Shown: positions 1 to 9,091 of the stretch, one piece after another
Position numbering within the stretch: position 1 is the stretch's first letter
Layout: every line of letters starts with the position of its first letter
Source: an uncultured Saprospiraceae bacterium
GTDB lineage: Bacteria; Bacteroidota; Bacteroidia; Chitinophagales; Saprospiraceae
DNA: 36,283 bases
Direction: 5' to 3'
Assembly (NCBI GenBank): GCA_937959375.1
Contig: CALGLS010000016.1
Span: 1 to 36,283, forward strand
Notes under the pieces: model-generated
Told to the model about the DNA's origin: nothing
Database searches by the model: none
What the model saw: only the letters and a program-made list of their open reading frames with translations
Program-made: the position numbers and the translations under genes

Positions 1-76
1 GTTGAATTCTGAATTTTGAATCGCTGATTTTTGCCTTCTACCGTGTTAAGGGGAAAATCAAAATTCCGAATTCAAC
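1..76. repeat. Imperfect inverted repeat at window edge
   Basis: Bases 1-18 and 59-76 are reverse complements with one mismatch (GTTGAATTCTGAATTTTG against its partner). They enclose about 40 bases that contain further short complementary runs (CCTT at 34-37 with AAGG at 48-51). No coding sequence is visible here. It may be a hairpin in the 3' region of the minus-strand gene that follows, or part of a repeat that starts outside the window. A function cannot be assigned. Confidence 0.45.
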
Positions 77-139
77 GATTCATTATTATCCTTCTTTTAC
101 CCCGAATGAGCATTTAAAATAGACTTATGTATATACAGT

Positions 140-208
140 AGGCTGACCAGACGGGCATTTTACATTTAGACCCTGTTCCGAATGCCAAACTCAATTAACG
201 GTCAGCCT
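140..208 (-). terminator. Possible 3' stem-loop of the first secreted-protein gene
   Basis: AGGCTGACC (140-148) pairs perfectly with GGTCAGCCT (200-208), and GGCATT (154-159) pairs with AATGCC (181-186), giving a long two-stage stem just past the stop codon at 227. There is no clear T-run on the minus strand, so this may be an RNA-stabilising 3' structure rather than a classical intrinsic terminator. Confidence 0.35.
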
Positions 209-226
209 GTTCCGGCTTCGGTCTCC

Positions 227-2167
227 TTAATCCCTCACCAGATTTAATTTCTGATTAGCAATTAGTGCATTTTTATCATTCACTGTCAGGTAATAAATTC
301 CAGCATTTAGCCCTAAGCTTGACAGATCAATAAATGACTCTCTTTCATTTCTAGCATCAATTTCTGTAATAAAAACTTGCTTACCGGTTGTATTGGTAAT
401 AATCATCTGAATACTTTCTTTCCCAAAATCTCCTATCCATCTAACATTAATTCCGCGACTAGCGACTACCGGATTTGGGAAAACATTAATTTTTGCTTCT
501 TCCATTTTGATTATCGCTGTTACTATTTTCGAATATTCAAATTGACCGTCAAAGTCAACTTGCTTTAATCGATAATAGTTTTCACCAAAATAAGGTTTAT
601 CATGTTCGTAGGTATAATATTGGATTTCATCAGTAGTTCCATTACCTGTTACATGACCTACAGGAACATAGTCTCTACCGTCCACACTGTGTTCAACAAT
701 AAAGTAATCGTTGTTTAATTCCGTTGCTGTTTCCCAAGTCAAAACGACTGCTTCATTATCTACTACTTGCGACCTAAAGCTCACCAATTCTACTGGTAAT
801 GCCGACGGATTAGGTTGTCTGGTTGACAATTGGAAAGCACCTCCTACATTATCATTAAAAGCATACATTCGAATGTAGATATACTCGTTGGCCAAGTCTG
901 CATCATTGATTTCCAACTTAGCTCCAAATGGATTTTGACTACCAAAATAATTACAAGCAAATTGAGTTAGATTTCCACAAACTCCAGTGTAGGCAGTTAG
1001 TACTGGTTTTACATCGTAGGTTTCATCTACTTTAGTATCAATAACCAACTCTCCATTTGAAGGCACCTGTACATAAAACCAAATGTCTTTACCTGTAAAC
1101 AGTCCACAGGTAGGTTCCGCTCCATCATCTTGCGAGTACTGATTGGTATAAGGCGTGTACCTATCGATGTCTGAGATATCCTTTAACTCAATGGCATCCG
1201 AACAGACATCAAGACGAGGTTCTACAACTAACATATCGAAGGTTCCTCCCCATTTATCATTATCCCCAAAAACTTGAATCATGATGTCTTCTCCAGCTAG
1301 ATCAGCATCGTCAATAATTACTTCTCCTCCAGCATCTCTTGAACCATAATCGCTACACTCATAAAGCGTCATTGCATCATAGTTTTCGCCTTCGACAGTA
1401 TAAACTACAACAACAGGATTAATGGTTCCTGGGTTCGTTTCAACAACCAACTTACCACTCATCGGTACTTCTGATTTAAACCAAAGGTCACCTCCTTTGT
1501 ACTTTCCACATTCAGGGTTATTGTAACCATATGTTTCACTTGTAGATTCAGTACTAAAAGTTTGAAACTCGAATGTACATTGCTTATCACTCAATTTTAA
1601 TGCTGAGGAAGGGCCATCGTTAGGCGGTGCAACATCTTCAAGAATAGAGGCCCTTATTTGAAACTCTCCTCCTACGTTAGATCCATACCTAAACACTCGA
1701 ACATAAATATATTCTCCAGCAAGATCTATATCCTGAATTCGAATTAGACTATTTATATTCCCTTCTTGAAGACCTATTTCTGAACAAACATATTCTGTCA
1801 AATTACTAGGAGTTCCTGTGTAAGCAGACATCACTACTTTAGGATTTGTATTAGTTTTAGCTTCAATCTGCATATTCCCAGAAGCTGGTACAATCATTTT
1901 AATCCATACGTCTGCCCCACTATATGAGCCACAAGAAGGAAGTGGTTGCACCAAAGAATTGGAAGCTAACTCATTTGTAAATGTATGCATTTGATTGCTA
2001 AACGCTACAGGAATTTCTATAGCATTTGTTGGATTATCATTAATGGGTTGTGCATAACTAACAGTTGTCGCTAATATAAAAAATAGCGCTAAGCAGATTG
2101 TTTTTTGGATTGCTCCGATGATGTAATAATTGTTTTCTTTTCTAGTATTTGGTTTGGCTTTACTCAT
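227..2167 (-). CDS. Secreted T9SS cargo protein, triple PPC-like domains, type A sorting tail (paralogue 1)
   Basis: A 646-residue predicted secreted or surface protein of unknown specific role. Residues 1-39 form a signal peptide (hydrophobic run followed by SYA, then QP). Three related beta-rich repeats of about 130 residues follow (roughly 41-175, 181-315, 321-450). Each has a conserved Cys, a G-x-DVWFK-like strand and a DADLAGE-Y-IYVRVF-like strand, resembling pre-peptidase C-terminal (PPC) domains. From residue 456 there is the LPVELVSF...WETATELNN module common in Bacteroidota cargo, and the last ~85 residues (NVFPNP start, ending in KLNLVRD) are a type A T9SS sorting domain. From residue 456 onward it differs from the next paralogue at 8 of 191 residues, while the front is much more divergent. 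The start is the ATG giving MSKAKP, about 125 bases downstream of the shared promoter. Possible roles such as surface binding or matrix function are inference only. Confidence 0.9.
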   Translation of the reverse strand: MSKAKPNTRKENNYYIIGAIQKTICLALFFILATTVSYAQPINDNPTNAIEIPVAFSNQMHTFTNELASNSLVQPLPSCGSYSGADVWIKMIVPASGNMQIEAKTNTNPKVVMSAYTGTPSNLTEYVCSEIGLQEGNINSLIRIQDIDLAGEYIYVRVFRYGSNVGGEFQIRASILEDVAPPNDGPSSALKLSDKQCTFEFQTFSTESTSETYGYNNPECGKYKGGDLWFKSEVPMSGKLVVETNPGTINPVVVVYTVEGENYDAMTLYECSDYGSRDAGGEVIIDDADLAGEDIMIQVFGDNDKWGGTFDMLVVEPRLDVCSDAIELKDISDIDRYTPYTNQYSQDDGAEPTCGLFTGKDIWFYVQVPSNGELVIDTKVDETYDVKPVLTAYTGVCGNLTQFACNYFGSQNPFGAKLEINDADLANEYIYIRMYAFNDNVGGAFQLSTRQPNPSALPVELVSFRSQVVDNEAVVLTWETATELNNDYFIVEHSVDGRDYVPVGHVTGNGTTDEIQYYTYEHDKPYFGENYYRLKQVDFDGQFEYSKIVTAIIKMEEAKINVFPNPVVASRGINVRWIGDFGKESIQMIITNTTGKQVFITEIDARNERESFIDLSSLGLNAGIYYLTVNDKNALIANQKLNLVRD

Positions 2168-2297
2168 AAAAAAATTCTAATTGAATTATTATCGGGGAGT
2201 AACTTTTTGATTACAGGTTAGTAAAGGGGGAAGAAAAAAGAGGGGAAAAATAGTTATCTCACTTAAAGTAAAATGGACTATAGACTTTTACTTCATG

Positions 2298-2343
2298 AGC
2301 CAAAAATATGCCACCTAAGCTATTAGAAATAAAAAGTGTGACA
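2298..2343 (-). promoter_or_regulatory. Promoter of paralogue 1, shared TGTCAC-N25-GGCAT architecture
   Basis: On the minus strand TGTCAC (2338-2343) is followed after exactly 25 bases by GGCAT (2308-2312), which runs into TATTTTTG (2301-2308), a match to the Bacteroidota -7 box TAnnTTTG. The same arrangement and spacing occur upstream of the next two paralogues. It implies a leader of about 125 bases. The rest of the 2168-2550 gap holds this C-rich leader and the terminator of the upstream paralogue. Confidence 0.65.
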
Positions 2344-2478
2344 GTTCATCCTCGCTGAAAAGTAAAAAAAGTAACTGCTGCCAAGGGTTTTCATGATTAA
2401 ATAACCTTAAATTTACATTTGTTAAAATTTAGTCCCAGAAAATAAGTAAATGCTCATAACTAAAAAATTGTCTCAAAC

Positions 2479-2519
2479 AAAAAAGAGTTAGTAACTCTCC
2501 TACGATTACTAACTCCTTT
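2479..2519 (-). terminator. Intrinsic terminator of paralogue 2
   Basis: GAGTTAGTAA (2485-2494) and TTACTAACTC (2506-2515) form a perfect 10-bp stem with an 11-base loop. On the minus strand the stem is followed by six T residues. It lies about 35 bases past the stop codon at 2551, so the tandem paralogues are separate transcription units. Confidence 0.85.
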
Positions 2520-2550
2520 TGACAAAAAATTAATTATGTAACTAAAACAT

Positions 2551-4503
2551 TTAATCTCTCACCAGATTCAATTTCTGATTAGCAATCAATGCATTTTTAT
2601 CATTCACTGTCAAGTAATAAATCCCAGCATTTAGCCCTAAGCTTGAAAGATCAATAAACGATTCTCTTTCATTTCGAGCATCAATTTCTGTAACAAATAC
2701 TTGCTTACCTGTTGTATTGGTAATAATCATCTGAATATTTTCTTTTCCAAAATCTCCAATCCACCTAACATTGATTCCGCGACTAGCAACTACCGGATTT
2801 GGGAAAACATTAATTTTTGCTTCTTCCATTTTAATGATTGCTGTTACTATATTCGAGTATTCAAATTGACCATCAAAATCTACTTGCTTTAGTCGGTAAT
2901 AGTTTTCACCAAAATAAGGCTTTACATGCTCGTAAGTATAGTACTGAATCTCATCAGTCGTTCCATTACCTGTTATATGTCCAACTGGAACATAATTTTT
3001 GCCATCCACGCTATGCTCAACAATGAAGTAATCATTGTTCAATTCAGTTGCCGTTTCCCAAGTCAGTATTACTGCTTCGTTATCTACAACCTGTGATCTA
3101 AAACTTACTAGTTCTACTGGTAGTGCAGAAGGATTTGGTTGTCTGGTTGACATTTGAAATACGCCTCCATTAGGATCACTGAAAGCATACATTCTAATGT
3201 AAATGTATTCGTTAGCTAGGTCTGCATCATTGATTGTTAATTTAGATGCGAATGCGTTTCCACTCCCAAATAAGTTACAATCATATTGAGTTAAGTTTCC
3301 ACAGGTTCCAGTAAAAGCTGAAAGTACTGGTTTAACATCGTAGGTAGCATCTACTTTAGAATCGATTACTAATTCTCCGTTTGCAGGTATTTGAACATAA
3401 AACCAAATGTCTTTATCAATGAACCCTCCACAAGTTGGTTCTGTTCCGTTTTGTTCAGCGTATTGATTGGTATAAGGAATATACTTGTCTATTGCTGAAA
3501 TATCTCTTAATTCAATGGCATCAGAACATACATCTAGCCGTGGTTCCATAACAACAATGTCGAAGGTACCTCCCCAATAATTATAATCTGCAAAAACCTG
3601 AATCATAATCTCTGTACCTGCAAGATCTGCATCATCTATAATAATTTCACCTCCTCTGTCTCTTTTCCCATTAATGCTACAACTATATTCTTCCATCGCT
3701 TCATAATCACCAGAAGCAAGATTTTCTTCGTCAATAGAATAAGCTACTACAACAGGATCCATTGAGCCTGGGTTTGTTTCAATCACTAATTTACCACTCA
3801 TCGGTACTTCTGCCCTGAACCAAACATCTCCTCCTTCATAATTACCACAGGATGGTTCATTAAAGCTTTCAGTTTCAGTAGCTGATACCGTTGTAAATGT
3901 TTGAAATGTAAATGTACATCCATCATCATTTAAAACAACGGCATTTGCAGGATTGTTATTTGAAGGTGCTATTCCATCTAAGAAATAGGCTGCCAACTCA
4001 AATTGTCCTCCTATGCTTGATCCATATCTAAATACTCGAACATAGATCTCCTCCCCTCCAATCGTTATATCATTTATTCTTAGAGAACTACTCTCATCAG
4101 TGTTTGATGCATCTTCCGAACAAGCATATTCTGAAAAACTACCTGGGCTACCTGTATAAACCGAAAAAACTACTTTAGGATTTATACTGGTCTTTGTTTT
4201 AATTGCCATGTGCCCAGATGATGGCACCGTCATTTTAAACCATACATCCGCTCCTGCATATGATCCACAAGAAGGAAGTGGCTGAACTAAGGAATTGGTA
4301 GCAAGTTCATTGGTAAACGTAAAGTAAACGTCACTAGGTGATACATCAAAAAGGATTGCTCCAGATGGTTTATCATTAATTGGTTGCGCATAGCTAATAA
4401 CAGTACCTAGAAAAACGAATAACGATAAGGCTATCACTTTTTTTATTGATCCGAGGATCAAAGGTTTTATTATTTTTTTAAAGTTTGGTTTAATTTTAAT
4501 CAT
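2551..4503 (-). CDS. Secreted T9SS cargo protein, triple PPC-like domains, type A sorting tail (paralogue 2)
   Basis: A 650-residue paralogue of its neighbours with the same plan: signal peptide ending near ISYA/QP, three PPC-like beta domains each with a Cys and the DVWFK/DADLAG strands, an LPVELVSF Fn3-like module from about residue 460, and a type A sorting domain ending KLNLVRD. Its last 191 residues are about 96% identical to those of the downstream paralogue (227-2167), and the DNA is also visibly close there, whereas the N-terminal domains have diverged. That pattern fits recent duplication plus homogenisation of the export module. It begins at ATG 4501-4503 (MIKIKP), with a conserved promoter ~130 bases upstream and a strong terminator downstream. 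The substrate or partner is unknown. Confidence 0.9.
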   Translation of the reverse strand: MIKIKPNFKKIIKPLILGSIKKVIALSLFVFLGTVISYAQPINDKPSGAILFDVSPSDVYFTFTNELATNSLVQPLPSCGSYAGADVWFKMTVPSSGHMAIKTKTSINPKVVFSVYTGSPGSFSEYACSEDASNTDESSSLRINDITIGGEEIYVRVFRYGSSIGGQFELAAYFLDGIAPSNNNPANAVVLNDDGCTFTFQTFTTVSATETESFNEPSCGNYEGGDVWFRAEVPMSGKLVIETNPGSMDPVVVAYSIDEENLASGDYEAMEEYSCSINGKRDRGGEIIIDDADLAGTEIMIQVFADYNYWGGTFDIVVMEPRLDVCSDAIELRDISAIDKYIPYTNQYAEQNGTEPTCGGFIDKDIWFYVQIPANGELVIDSKVDATYDVKPVLSAFTGTCGNLTQYDCNLFGSGNAFASKLTINDADLANEYIYIRMYAFSDPNGGVFQMSTRQPNPSALPVELVSFRSQVVDNEAVILTWETATELNNDYFIVEHSVDGKNYVPVGHITGNGTTDEIQYYTYEHVKPYFGENYYRLKQVDFDGQFEYSNIVTAIIKMEEAKINVFPNPVVASRGINVRWIGDFGKENIQMIITNTTGKQVFVTEIDARNERESFIDLSSLGLNAGIYYLTVNDKNALIANQKLNLVRD

Positions 4504-4636
4504 GGTGTTTATTATTGGAATACAATCAATGAATAATTGAGGGAAATCAACCAGGGGATTAAATGGAGGATGTAAGAGAGAGGAAAGAACCGGGGGTTTC
4601 CAAAAATGGAATGGTTCGACTTACAATATTTGTCAA

Positions 4637-4681
4637 GCCAAAAATATGCCAAGTTAGTATTAGAAGGCTAAAATCGTGACA
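4637..4681 (-). promoter_or_regulatory. Promoter of paralogue 2, shared TGTCAC-N25-GGCAT architecture
   Basis: On the minus strand TGTCAC (4676-4681) is followed after 25 bases by GGCAT (4646-4650) and the -7-like box TATTTTTG (4639-4646), as in the two sister genes. The 4504-4892 gap otherwise contains the C-rich leader of this gene (tracts opposite 4541-4543, 4554-4557 and 4592-4596) and the terminator of the third paralogue. Confidence 0.65.
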
Positions 4682-4820
4682 GAAGAAACAGCGAAAAAAA
4701 AATAAAAAGTGAACATTGGTAAGGGTTTTCATCTTCAAATCAAGACAAATGCTTACCTATAAAGTGCTTATAAAACTCACCTAATTTGTGTCGAAAATAA
4801 CTTTATTATCATTTTTTTAC

Positions 4821-4854
4821 AAAAAAAAGTGCTTATGCGACCAAGCATAAGCAC
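4821..4854 (-). terminator. Intrinsic terminator of paralogue 3
   Basis: GTGCTTATGC (4829-4838) pairs with GCATAAGCAC (4845-4854) around a 6-base loop. On the minus strand the stem is followed by eight T residues (opposite 4821-4828). It lies about 40 bases past the stop codon at 4893. Confidence 0.9.
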
Positions 4855-4892
4855 CGTTTATTTTTATTACAAATAAAAAACAAGTCACAATT

Positions 4893-6866
4893 CTAGTCTT
4901 TTAACAAGTTTAATTTTTGATGGGTAATCAATGCATTCTTATCACTAATGGTTAGATAATAATGACCTGCATCTAAATTAAGTTTTGAAAAATCGATATA
5001 TACTTCCCGCTGATTCTTAATGTCAACAGACTGTTTTACAACTTGTCTTCCAACCGAATTGGTTATACTGAGTTGAACGACTTCTTTACCAAAGTCTCCA
5101 TTCCAACGAATGCTAATACCTCCTGTAGCTAATGCGGGATTAGGATACACGTTGATTTTTGACTCTTCCATTTTTATAACACCATGTATCACTCTAGAAT
5201 ATTCATACTGACCATCGAAGTCAACTTGCTTTAGTCGGTAGTAGTTTTCACCAAAGAACGGTTCGTCATGAACAAAGCTATAGGTCTGTCGTTCTGAGGT
5301 CGTCCCCTTTCCTTTAATGTGTGTAACCGGTGTATAATCTTTTCCATCTGTACTATGCTCAACGATAAAGTAATCGTTATTCAACTCAGATGCGGTTTCC
5401 CAATACAAGGCGACTTCTTCATTATTAATCACCTCAGATTTGAAAGCAACCAAATCCACAGGCAATGCTGCAGGCTGCGTGGTTGACATCTCAAAACGGC
5501 CACCTACTGCATCCTCATAAGCGTACATTCTCACATAGATATATTGGTTCGAAAGATCCGAATCATTGATGTCGATTTTTGCTCCAAAAGGATTATCTAG
5601 ACTTCCGAAAAAATCACATGCATACTGAGTAAGATTTCCACAAGACCCTGTATAAGCAGTAAGAACAGGTTTTACACCATAGGTTTCATCTACCTTCGTA
5701 TCTATTACGAGCTTTCCATTTGATGGAACTCGCATGAGAAACCAAATATCTTTTCCATTAAAGACCCCACAGGTAGGCTCAGTTCCATTAACAGTTGCAT
5801 ACTGATTGGTGTAGCCAATATATTTTTCGACGAGTGCAGCATCGGCGAGTTCAATCGCATCTTCACATACATCCTGCTGAGGTTCCACTATTGCTATGTC
5901 AAAAGTCCCCTCTCCTCCTACCTGCGTACTAATAGCTCGAATACGGATGTTTTTCCCAGCTAGATTTAAATCATCAATTATTACTTCTCCTCCAGTATCA
6001 ATCATACCATTTTTGCTAAAGGCATATTCTTCTAATTCTCCACAATTACCTTTATATACAACTATCGCCGGTATAATAGTACCTGGGTTTGTTTCTATAT
6101 TTAGCTTCCCACTAGCTGGCACAGTTGCCATAAACCAAATATCTTTTACATCACAACCTACACATTCCACAGGGATATTTAGATCAGTTGTTGCGGAAGC
6201 ATCTACTGTAGAAAAAGATTGAAAATCAAAGGATCCTTTTTCTGTCGTTAATTCTATCGCCTGACTGCATTTGTCATTTGCAACATTAATTGACTGAAAA
6301 TTATATACGCTAATATCAAAAGTTCCTCCTACTGTTGAACCAAATCGGAATACTCTTATATAAATTTCATCTCCAGCCTCCACATCAGCATCATCCAAAT
6401 TAGGGTTAAGTTTAACACGACTACTAACACCTAAATCAGTTGATGGTGTACTTTTAGAGCATTTGATTTCTTCTAGATTATTGCAATTATTTTTGTAGAT
6501 ACTCACTACTACTTTAGGATTCAAAGTAGTGGCTAAATCAATAGCAATCTTATTTTCGGGCATTACTATTTTAAACCAAACATCCGCTCCTTGGTATTGT
6601 CCACATTCGGGTGCCGATACATTGGATCCAGTTGCTAATTCATTGGTATAGGTCGCATATGTTCGCTCTGACATAACATCTAATGCAATTGCTCCAGAGC
6701 AATCATCATTAATAGGTTGTGCAAAAGCGGTTGAAGTTCCCATCAAAAGAAACACTACAATTAGTGTAATGCTGTGGATTGATTTAATCATCAATTTAGT
6801 GTTTAGGTAACTTTCGTAAAAAGTTAATGCGCCAATGGCTTTTTTGTTCTGAATTGTTTTGCTCAT
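4893..6866 (-). CDS. Secreted T9SS cargo protein, triple PPC-like domains, type A sorting tail (paralogue 3)
   Basis: A 657-residue third and most divergent member of the array. It has a signal peptide (hydrophobic run ending TAFA/QPINDD), three Cys-containing PPC-like beta domains, the LPVDLVAFKSE...WETASELNN module, and a type A sorting domain (NVYPNP to KLNLLKD). It differs from its sisters throughout, including the tail. Two starts are possible: ATG at 6866 (MSKTIQ) or ATG at 6791 (MIKSIH), the second giving a shorter, more typical signal peptide. The 6866 start is chosen because it gives a leader of about 120 bases after the conserved promoter, matching the 125-130 bases of the sister genes, and because the MSK start resembles paralogue 1. 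Function beyond export to the surface is unknown. Confidence 0.88.
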   Translation of the reverse strand: MSKTIQNKKAIGALTFYESYLNTKLMIKSIHSITLIVVFLLMGTSTAFAQPINDDCSGAIALDVMSERTYATYTNELATGSNVSAPECGQYQGADVWFKIVMPENKIAIDLATTLNPKVVVSIYKNNCNNLEEIKCSKSTPSTDLGVSSRVKLNPNLDDADVEAGDEIYIRVFRFGSTVGGTFDISVYNFQSINVANDKCSQAIELTTEKGSFDFQSFSTVDASATTDLNIPVECVGCDVKDIWFMATVPASGKLNIETNPGTIIPAIVVYKGNCGELEEYAFSKNGMIDTGGEVIIDDLNLAGKNIRIRAISTQVGGEGTFDIAIVEPQQDVCEDAIELADAALVEKYIGYTNQYATVNGTEPTCGVFNGKDIWFLMRVPSNGKLVIDTKVDETYGVKPVLTAYTGSCGNLTQYACDFFGSLDNPFGAKIDINDSDLSNQYIYVRMYAYEDAVGGRFEMSTTQPAALPVDLVAFKSEVINNEEVALYWETASELNNDYFIVEHSTDGKDYTPVTHIKGKGTTSERQTYSFVHDEPFFGENYYRLKQVDFDGQYEYSRVIHGVIKMEESKINVYPNPALATGGISIRWNGDFGKEVVQLSITNSVGRQVVKQSVDIKNQREVYIDFSKLNLDAGHYYLTISDKNALITHQKLNLLKD

Positions 6867-6991
6867 GATAAATGGTCTTAATTAAAAAAAAACAAGGGGA
6901 GCAAATAAATAGGAGGAGTAATTGTTTGTGGGAGGAGAATAAAACAATCGTGCCATAGAAAATAGCACTAGTGATTTTATACTTTTTAAGT

Positions 6992-7037
6992 AGCGAAAAT
7001 AATGCCAAGCAAGTAGCACATTCCAATAAGTGTGACA
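6992..7037 (-). promoter_or_regulatory. Promoter of paralogue 3, shared TGTCAC-N25-GGCAT architecture
   Basis: On the minus strand TGTCAC (7032-7037) is followed after 25 bases by GGCAT (7002-7006) and a -7-like TATTTTCG (6994-7001). This one drifts slightly from its sisters in the -7 box but keeps the exact 25-base spacing. The 6867-7225 gap holds this promoter, the leader and the terminator of the next gene, and no convincing small gene. Confidence 0.6.
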
Positions 7038-7070
7038 TGCAAAATAATGCAAAAATCAAATTAGTACCAA

Positions 7071-7109
7071 TAAAAACAGGATGTTCTGATATGGAATCAG
7101 AACATCCTG
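7071..7109 (-). terminator. Intrinsic terminator of the SPOR-subtilase gene
   Basis: CAGGATGTTCTGAT (7077-7090) and ATCAGAACATCCTG (7096-7109) form a perfect 14-bp stem with a 5-base loop, followed on the minus strand by five T residues. It sits about 115 bases past the stop codon at 7226. Confidence 0.85.
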
Positions 7110-7225
7110 TTATATGTTAAAATCAATGATTTTTGACGAAAGTGTTCAATGTAGAGAGCCTCTTTGCCTCATACATCTCTGATTTTAGAAGATAGTTAAA
7201 TCTACAGACATCCTATAAAATCTAA

Positions 7226-9091
7226 TTACTTCAAATCTTTAATTGCTCGAATGAAGCCTTTCACGTCTTTTGCTAGCATTCTTTTTTGCAATGCTTGAGC
7301 GTCCGCTTTTCGTGAAAAAGCGCCAACAACTATTTTATAAACGGTACGACCATCTAACTCGTTGATACTTACAATTATCGGTTCACTAAACATATTCTGA
7401 AGCTTTTCAGCTTGAATTAGAACATTTCCATATTCTGCGAAAGCACCAATTTGCACTCCAAAGCCTTTCGCCTCTTGTTTGGCCACATTAAATCTAAAAA
7501 TTCCACGTCCGGTAGAAATCGTATCTCCAACTTCAGGTTCTGGATCTGCCACGCCATCTCTCATTCGAATTGCTTCGGCCACAGCCTTATCTGCGTTGAT
7601 TCGTCCATGACCATATTTTTTAGAATGCCCGTTGACATATTCAGAAGGCGAACCAATTTTATCTGCTGTTTTTGTGATGATTTTTTTAACTTCTGCTGCG
7701 GTCAATTCTGGATTTACCGAAAGGATAAGCGCACAAATTCCAGCTACTAATGGACAAGAACTAGAAGTTCCACCAAAATGTTTGTAGCGATCACCTCTTG
7801 ACTTTCCATCTCGCCAATAGCGAAAATCTCCGGTTTCCCATGACACACCTTCATCCCACCAAGCTCGTGCAGCCGTAATTGGCCAATCACCATTAGAAGG
7901 GGCACAGATGGTTACCTCTCTTCCACGGTTAGAGTAAGACGCGTGTTCATCTTTACTTGTACATGCAGCTACTGCGATAACATCAGGATGTGCAGAATAG
8001 AAACTTACAAAATCAAGATCATCGTTACCAACTGCATATATAATGATGCAACCTTTTCCGTTTCGTCCTTTACGTGCTGCTTTAGAGATGGCCTCTTCTT
8101 TAAGTGGGCTTAGCGCAAATGCTGGATCGGTTGTTCCCCAACTGCAACTAATGATATCAGCTCCATTGTCGATACAGTAATCAAACATTTGTTCTGTTGC
8201 CCGAAGGCTAAAAGATGTACCACTAACAGGCATAAACTTAGCGTTAGGTGCAGCCCCAACAATACCAGTTCCATTACTTGCAGCGACAGCGACACTTGCG
8301 CATGGCGTACCATGTGTAAAGCGAGAATCTCCTTGCTCCAGTTCACTTGAATTGGTCCAAAGATCAAATGGTTTGTGTACTTTATCCTTGAGATCGGGGT
8401 GCGAGAGATCGAATCCGTTATCGACTACTGCCACAACTATTGAAGGCGATCCTAGGTTGCCAAGTCGTTTCCATGCGTCTACTACTTTTGCATCAGCTCC
8501 TCTTTTTATTGGCCAATTCGCATCTATAATATTTCCATTATTTTCAAGGTGCCATTGATGATCTACTAAGGTATCTATAGGTTCATCAAAGTCGTATTCA
8601 TCAACGAAGGTGTCGATATCAGGTTCAGCAACCTTAACTAAAGAAGTATCTTGAAGCCATTGAGCGACTTTAAGTGGGTTAGGGGAATTTTTGGTAACAC
8701 GTGCCACTACCTGCGTATCGCTACGTCGCTCCACTAATTCGAGTTTATACTCATCAAGCGCCAAATGCTGTTCTTCTTTACTCGTTCCATCTTGGAAAAT
8801 GATGTAGATCTCACCAGTGGGAACTAGCGGTCTGCTGCTGGCACCTTCTATATAATAAACATGGGTACCAACGTCAACTTCCTTTTTCTTTCGGACCTCA
8901 TCCAGTTTATTATCTAATGAATTGCTTCCTTTGTCGAGGGTGACAATATTAAATCCGCCAAGATTTTTAAACACTTCTTTCTTGACGTAATTTTTATCTG
9001 CAATTGATTTTTTTGATTTGATACCAACAAAACGGCCACTTTTCTTTAAAGTGACTTCTCCTTTGCCGCTTCTAATTTTAATCTTGCTCAT
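7226..9091 (-). CDS. Subtilisin-like (S8) serine peptidase with C-terminal SPOR domain
   Basis: A 621-residue predicted serine endopeptidase. The N-terminal ~170 residues resemble a propeptide (strand GEIYIIFQDGTS, then VKVAEPDI). The catalytic core has the expected triad: Asp224 in AVVDNGFDLSHPDL, His260 in THGTPCASV and Ser443 in GGTSSSCPLVAG, with oxyanion Asn356 in YAVGND. Residues ~544-617 (GFGVQIGAFAEYGN...YKIVVGAFSRKADA) are a SPOR domain, a family that binds glycan strands of peptidoglycan stripped of stem peptides. The start is firm: an in-frame TAG lies two codons upstream of the ATG. Oddly, the N-terminus (MSKIKIRSGKGEVTLKK) is basic, with no signal peptide or membrane segment, although SPOR domains normally work in the periplasm. 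It stands alone between a terminator and a divergent gene. The enzyme class is confident; location and substrate are unknown. Confidence 0.93.
   Translation of the reverse strand: MSKIKIRSGKGEVTLKKSGRFVGIKSKKSIADKNYVKKEVFKNLGGFNIVTLDKGSNSLDNKLDEVRKKKEVDVGTHVYYIEGASSRPLVPTGEIYIIFQDGTSKEEQHLALDEYKLELVERRSDTQVVARVTKNSPNPLKVAQWLQDTSLVKVAEPDIDTFVDEYDFDEPIDTLVDHQWHLENNGNIIDANWPIKRGADAKVVDAWKRLGNLGSPSIVVAVVDNGFDLSHPDLKDKVHKPFDLWTNSSELEQGDSRFTHGTPCASVAVAASNGTGIVGAAPNAKFMPVSGTSFSLRATEQMFDYCIDNGADIISCSWGTTDPAFALSPLKEEAISKAARKGRNGKGCIIIYAVGNDDLDFVSFYSAHPDVIAVAACTSKDEHASYSNRGREVTICAPSNGDWPITAARAWWDEGVSWETGDFRYWRDGKSRGDRYKHFGGTSSSCPLVAGICALILSVNPELTAAEVKKIITKTADKIGSPSEYVNGHSKKYGHGRINADKAVAEAIRMRDGVADPEPEVGDTISTGRGIFRFNVAKQEAKGFGVQIGAFAEYGNVLIQAEKLQNMFSEPIIVSINELDGRTVYKIVVGAFSRKADAQALQKRMLAKDVKGFIRAIKDLK

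Noticed and set aside
6796..7059. Minus-strand frame of 87 codons upstream of and overlapping paralogue 3
   Set aside because: It covers the conserved promoter and leader of the secreted-protein gene and overlaps its start in another frame; composition is not protein-like.
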